A model generated the notes under the pieces. The model had not been told where the DNA came from and made no database searches. It saw nothing but the letters and a program-made list of their open reading frames with translations. From contig NZ_CP025803.1 of the NCBI RefSeq assembly GCF_003352065.1, forward strand, positions 124,001 through 188,000: a DNA stretch of 64,000 nucleotides, written 5' to 3'. A program made the position numbers and the translations under genes. The DNA is from Sulfitobacter sp. SK011. Its GTDB lineage: Bacteria; Pseudomonadota; Alphaproteobacteria; Rhodobacterales; Rhodobacteraceae. Positions 63,958 through 64,000 of this stretch are shown in pieces. Within the stretch, counting starts at the first letter, position 1. Each line of letters starts with the position of its first letter.

Positions 63958-64000
63958 TGTCTGTTCTGATTGTCATCCCCGCCCGCTTTGCATCAAGTCG
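63957..64000 (+). CDS. kdsB: 3-deoxy-manno-octulosonate cytidylyltransferase (3' end outside window)
   Basis: Only 14 codons are visible: MSVLIVIPARFASS, the family's first strand and nucleotide-binding loop (IPARFASSR in the full protein). The enzyme activates Kdo with CTP for lipopolysaccharide or capsule. It overlaps cysQ by one base. Confidence 0.75.
   Translation, partial: MSVLIVIPARFASS

Noticed and set aside
1..64000. Mobile elements, CRISPR arrays, tRNA or rRNA genes
   Set aside because: No transposase or integrase motif, no repeat-spacer pattern and no cloverleaf-like segment was seen; all gaps are short and the gene order looks core.

Overview
The window is a continuous, gene-dense stretch of an alphaproteobacterial main chromosome, most likely from the Rhodobacterales (Roseobacter/Rhodobacteraceae group). 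The reasons are the rho-mnmE-mnmG-rsmG-parA-parB order followed by hemW-rdgB-rph and a divergent hrcA-grpE, the canonical parS palindromes inside mnmG and rsmG, heavy use of ATGA/GTGA overlaps and GTG starts, a GC-rich third position that opens long antisense reading frames, and many housekeeping proteins of alphaproteobacterial type. This assignment is an inference from gene content; no rRNA is present to confirm it. The replication origin is probably close to the left end, since rho-mnmE-mnmG-parAB is origin-proximal in related bacteria, but no origin was recognised inside the window.

Layout. 1-6.6 kb: transcription termination (rho), tRNA/rRNA modification (mnmE, mnmG, rsmG) and chromosome segregation (parA, parB, two parS sites). 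6.5-13.5 kb: hemW-rdgB-rph on the minus strand, divergent from hrcA-grpE, then mutS converging on grpE. 13.6-23.5 kb: a family-61 glycosyltransferase, maeB with an overlapping PfkB-type sugar kinase, an exported MsrA, a sulfotransferase-like protein, argG, ilvA and a short-chain dehydrogenase. 23.5-25.3 kb: a divergent Hpt protein and receiver-PP2C phosphatase pair resembling the input arm of a partner-switching stress pathway. 25.3-33.6 kb: Nudix hydrolases, Hsp33, CCA tRNA nucleotidyltransferase, two paralogous ABC half-transporters and a TrmA/RlmD-like RNA methyltransferase. 33.7-36 kb: a cell-envelope group (two L,D-transpeptidase-fold proteins, a CAP-domain lipoprotein, a 60-residue secreted or membrane peptide). 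36-42.9 kb: hemH, a degenerate methyltransferase, comF, grxC, a nitrilase-family amidase, a MarR regulator, ubiG, proline iminopeptidase and a half-length solute-binding protein.

42.9-48.4 kb is the conserved rimP-nusA-ylxR-infB translation/transcription operon, ending in a clear terminator. 48.4-54 kb holds a 44-codon minus-strand gene, mutT-argJ-ppiC and the divergent secA. 54.1-57.5 kb carries an anchored protein of unknown function, a PstS-like/OmpA-like fusion and radC. 57.7-64 kb holds a VOC protein, dnaJ-dnaK (minus strand, with an intercistronic hairpin), an AlkB-like dioxygenase, an ABC-2 permease without an ATPase partner, cysQ and the first codons of kdsB.

No insertion sequence, phage gene, CRISPR array, rRNA or tRNA was recognised, and no gene-free gap reaches 300 bases (the largest is about 210 bases, upstream of dnaK). 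This is core chromosome, so the interest lies in fine structure: parS sites built into coding starts, CtrA-like boxes at the Hpt/PP2C divergon and at radC, a terminator directly in front of rimP, and several small or atypical proteins.
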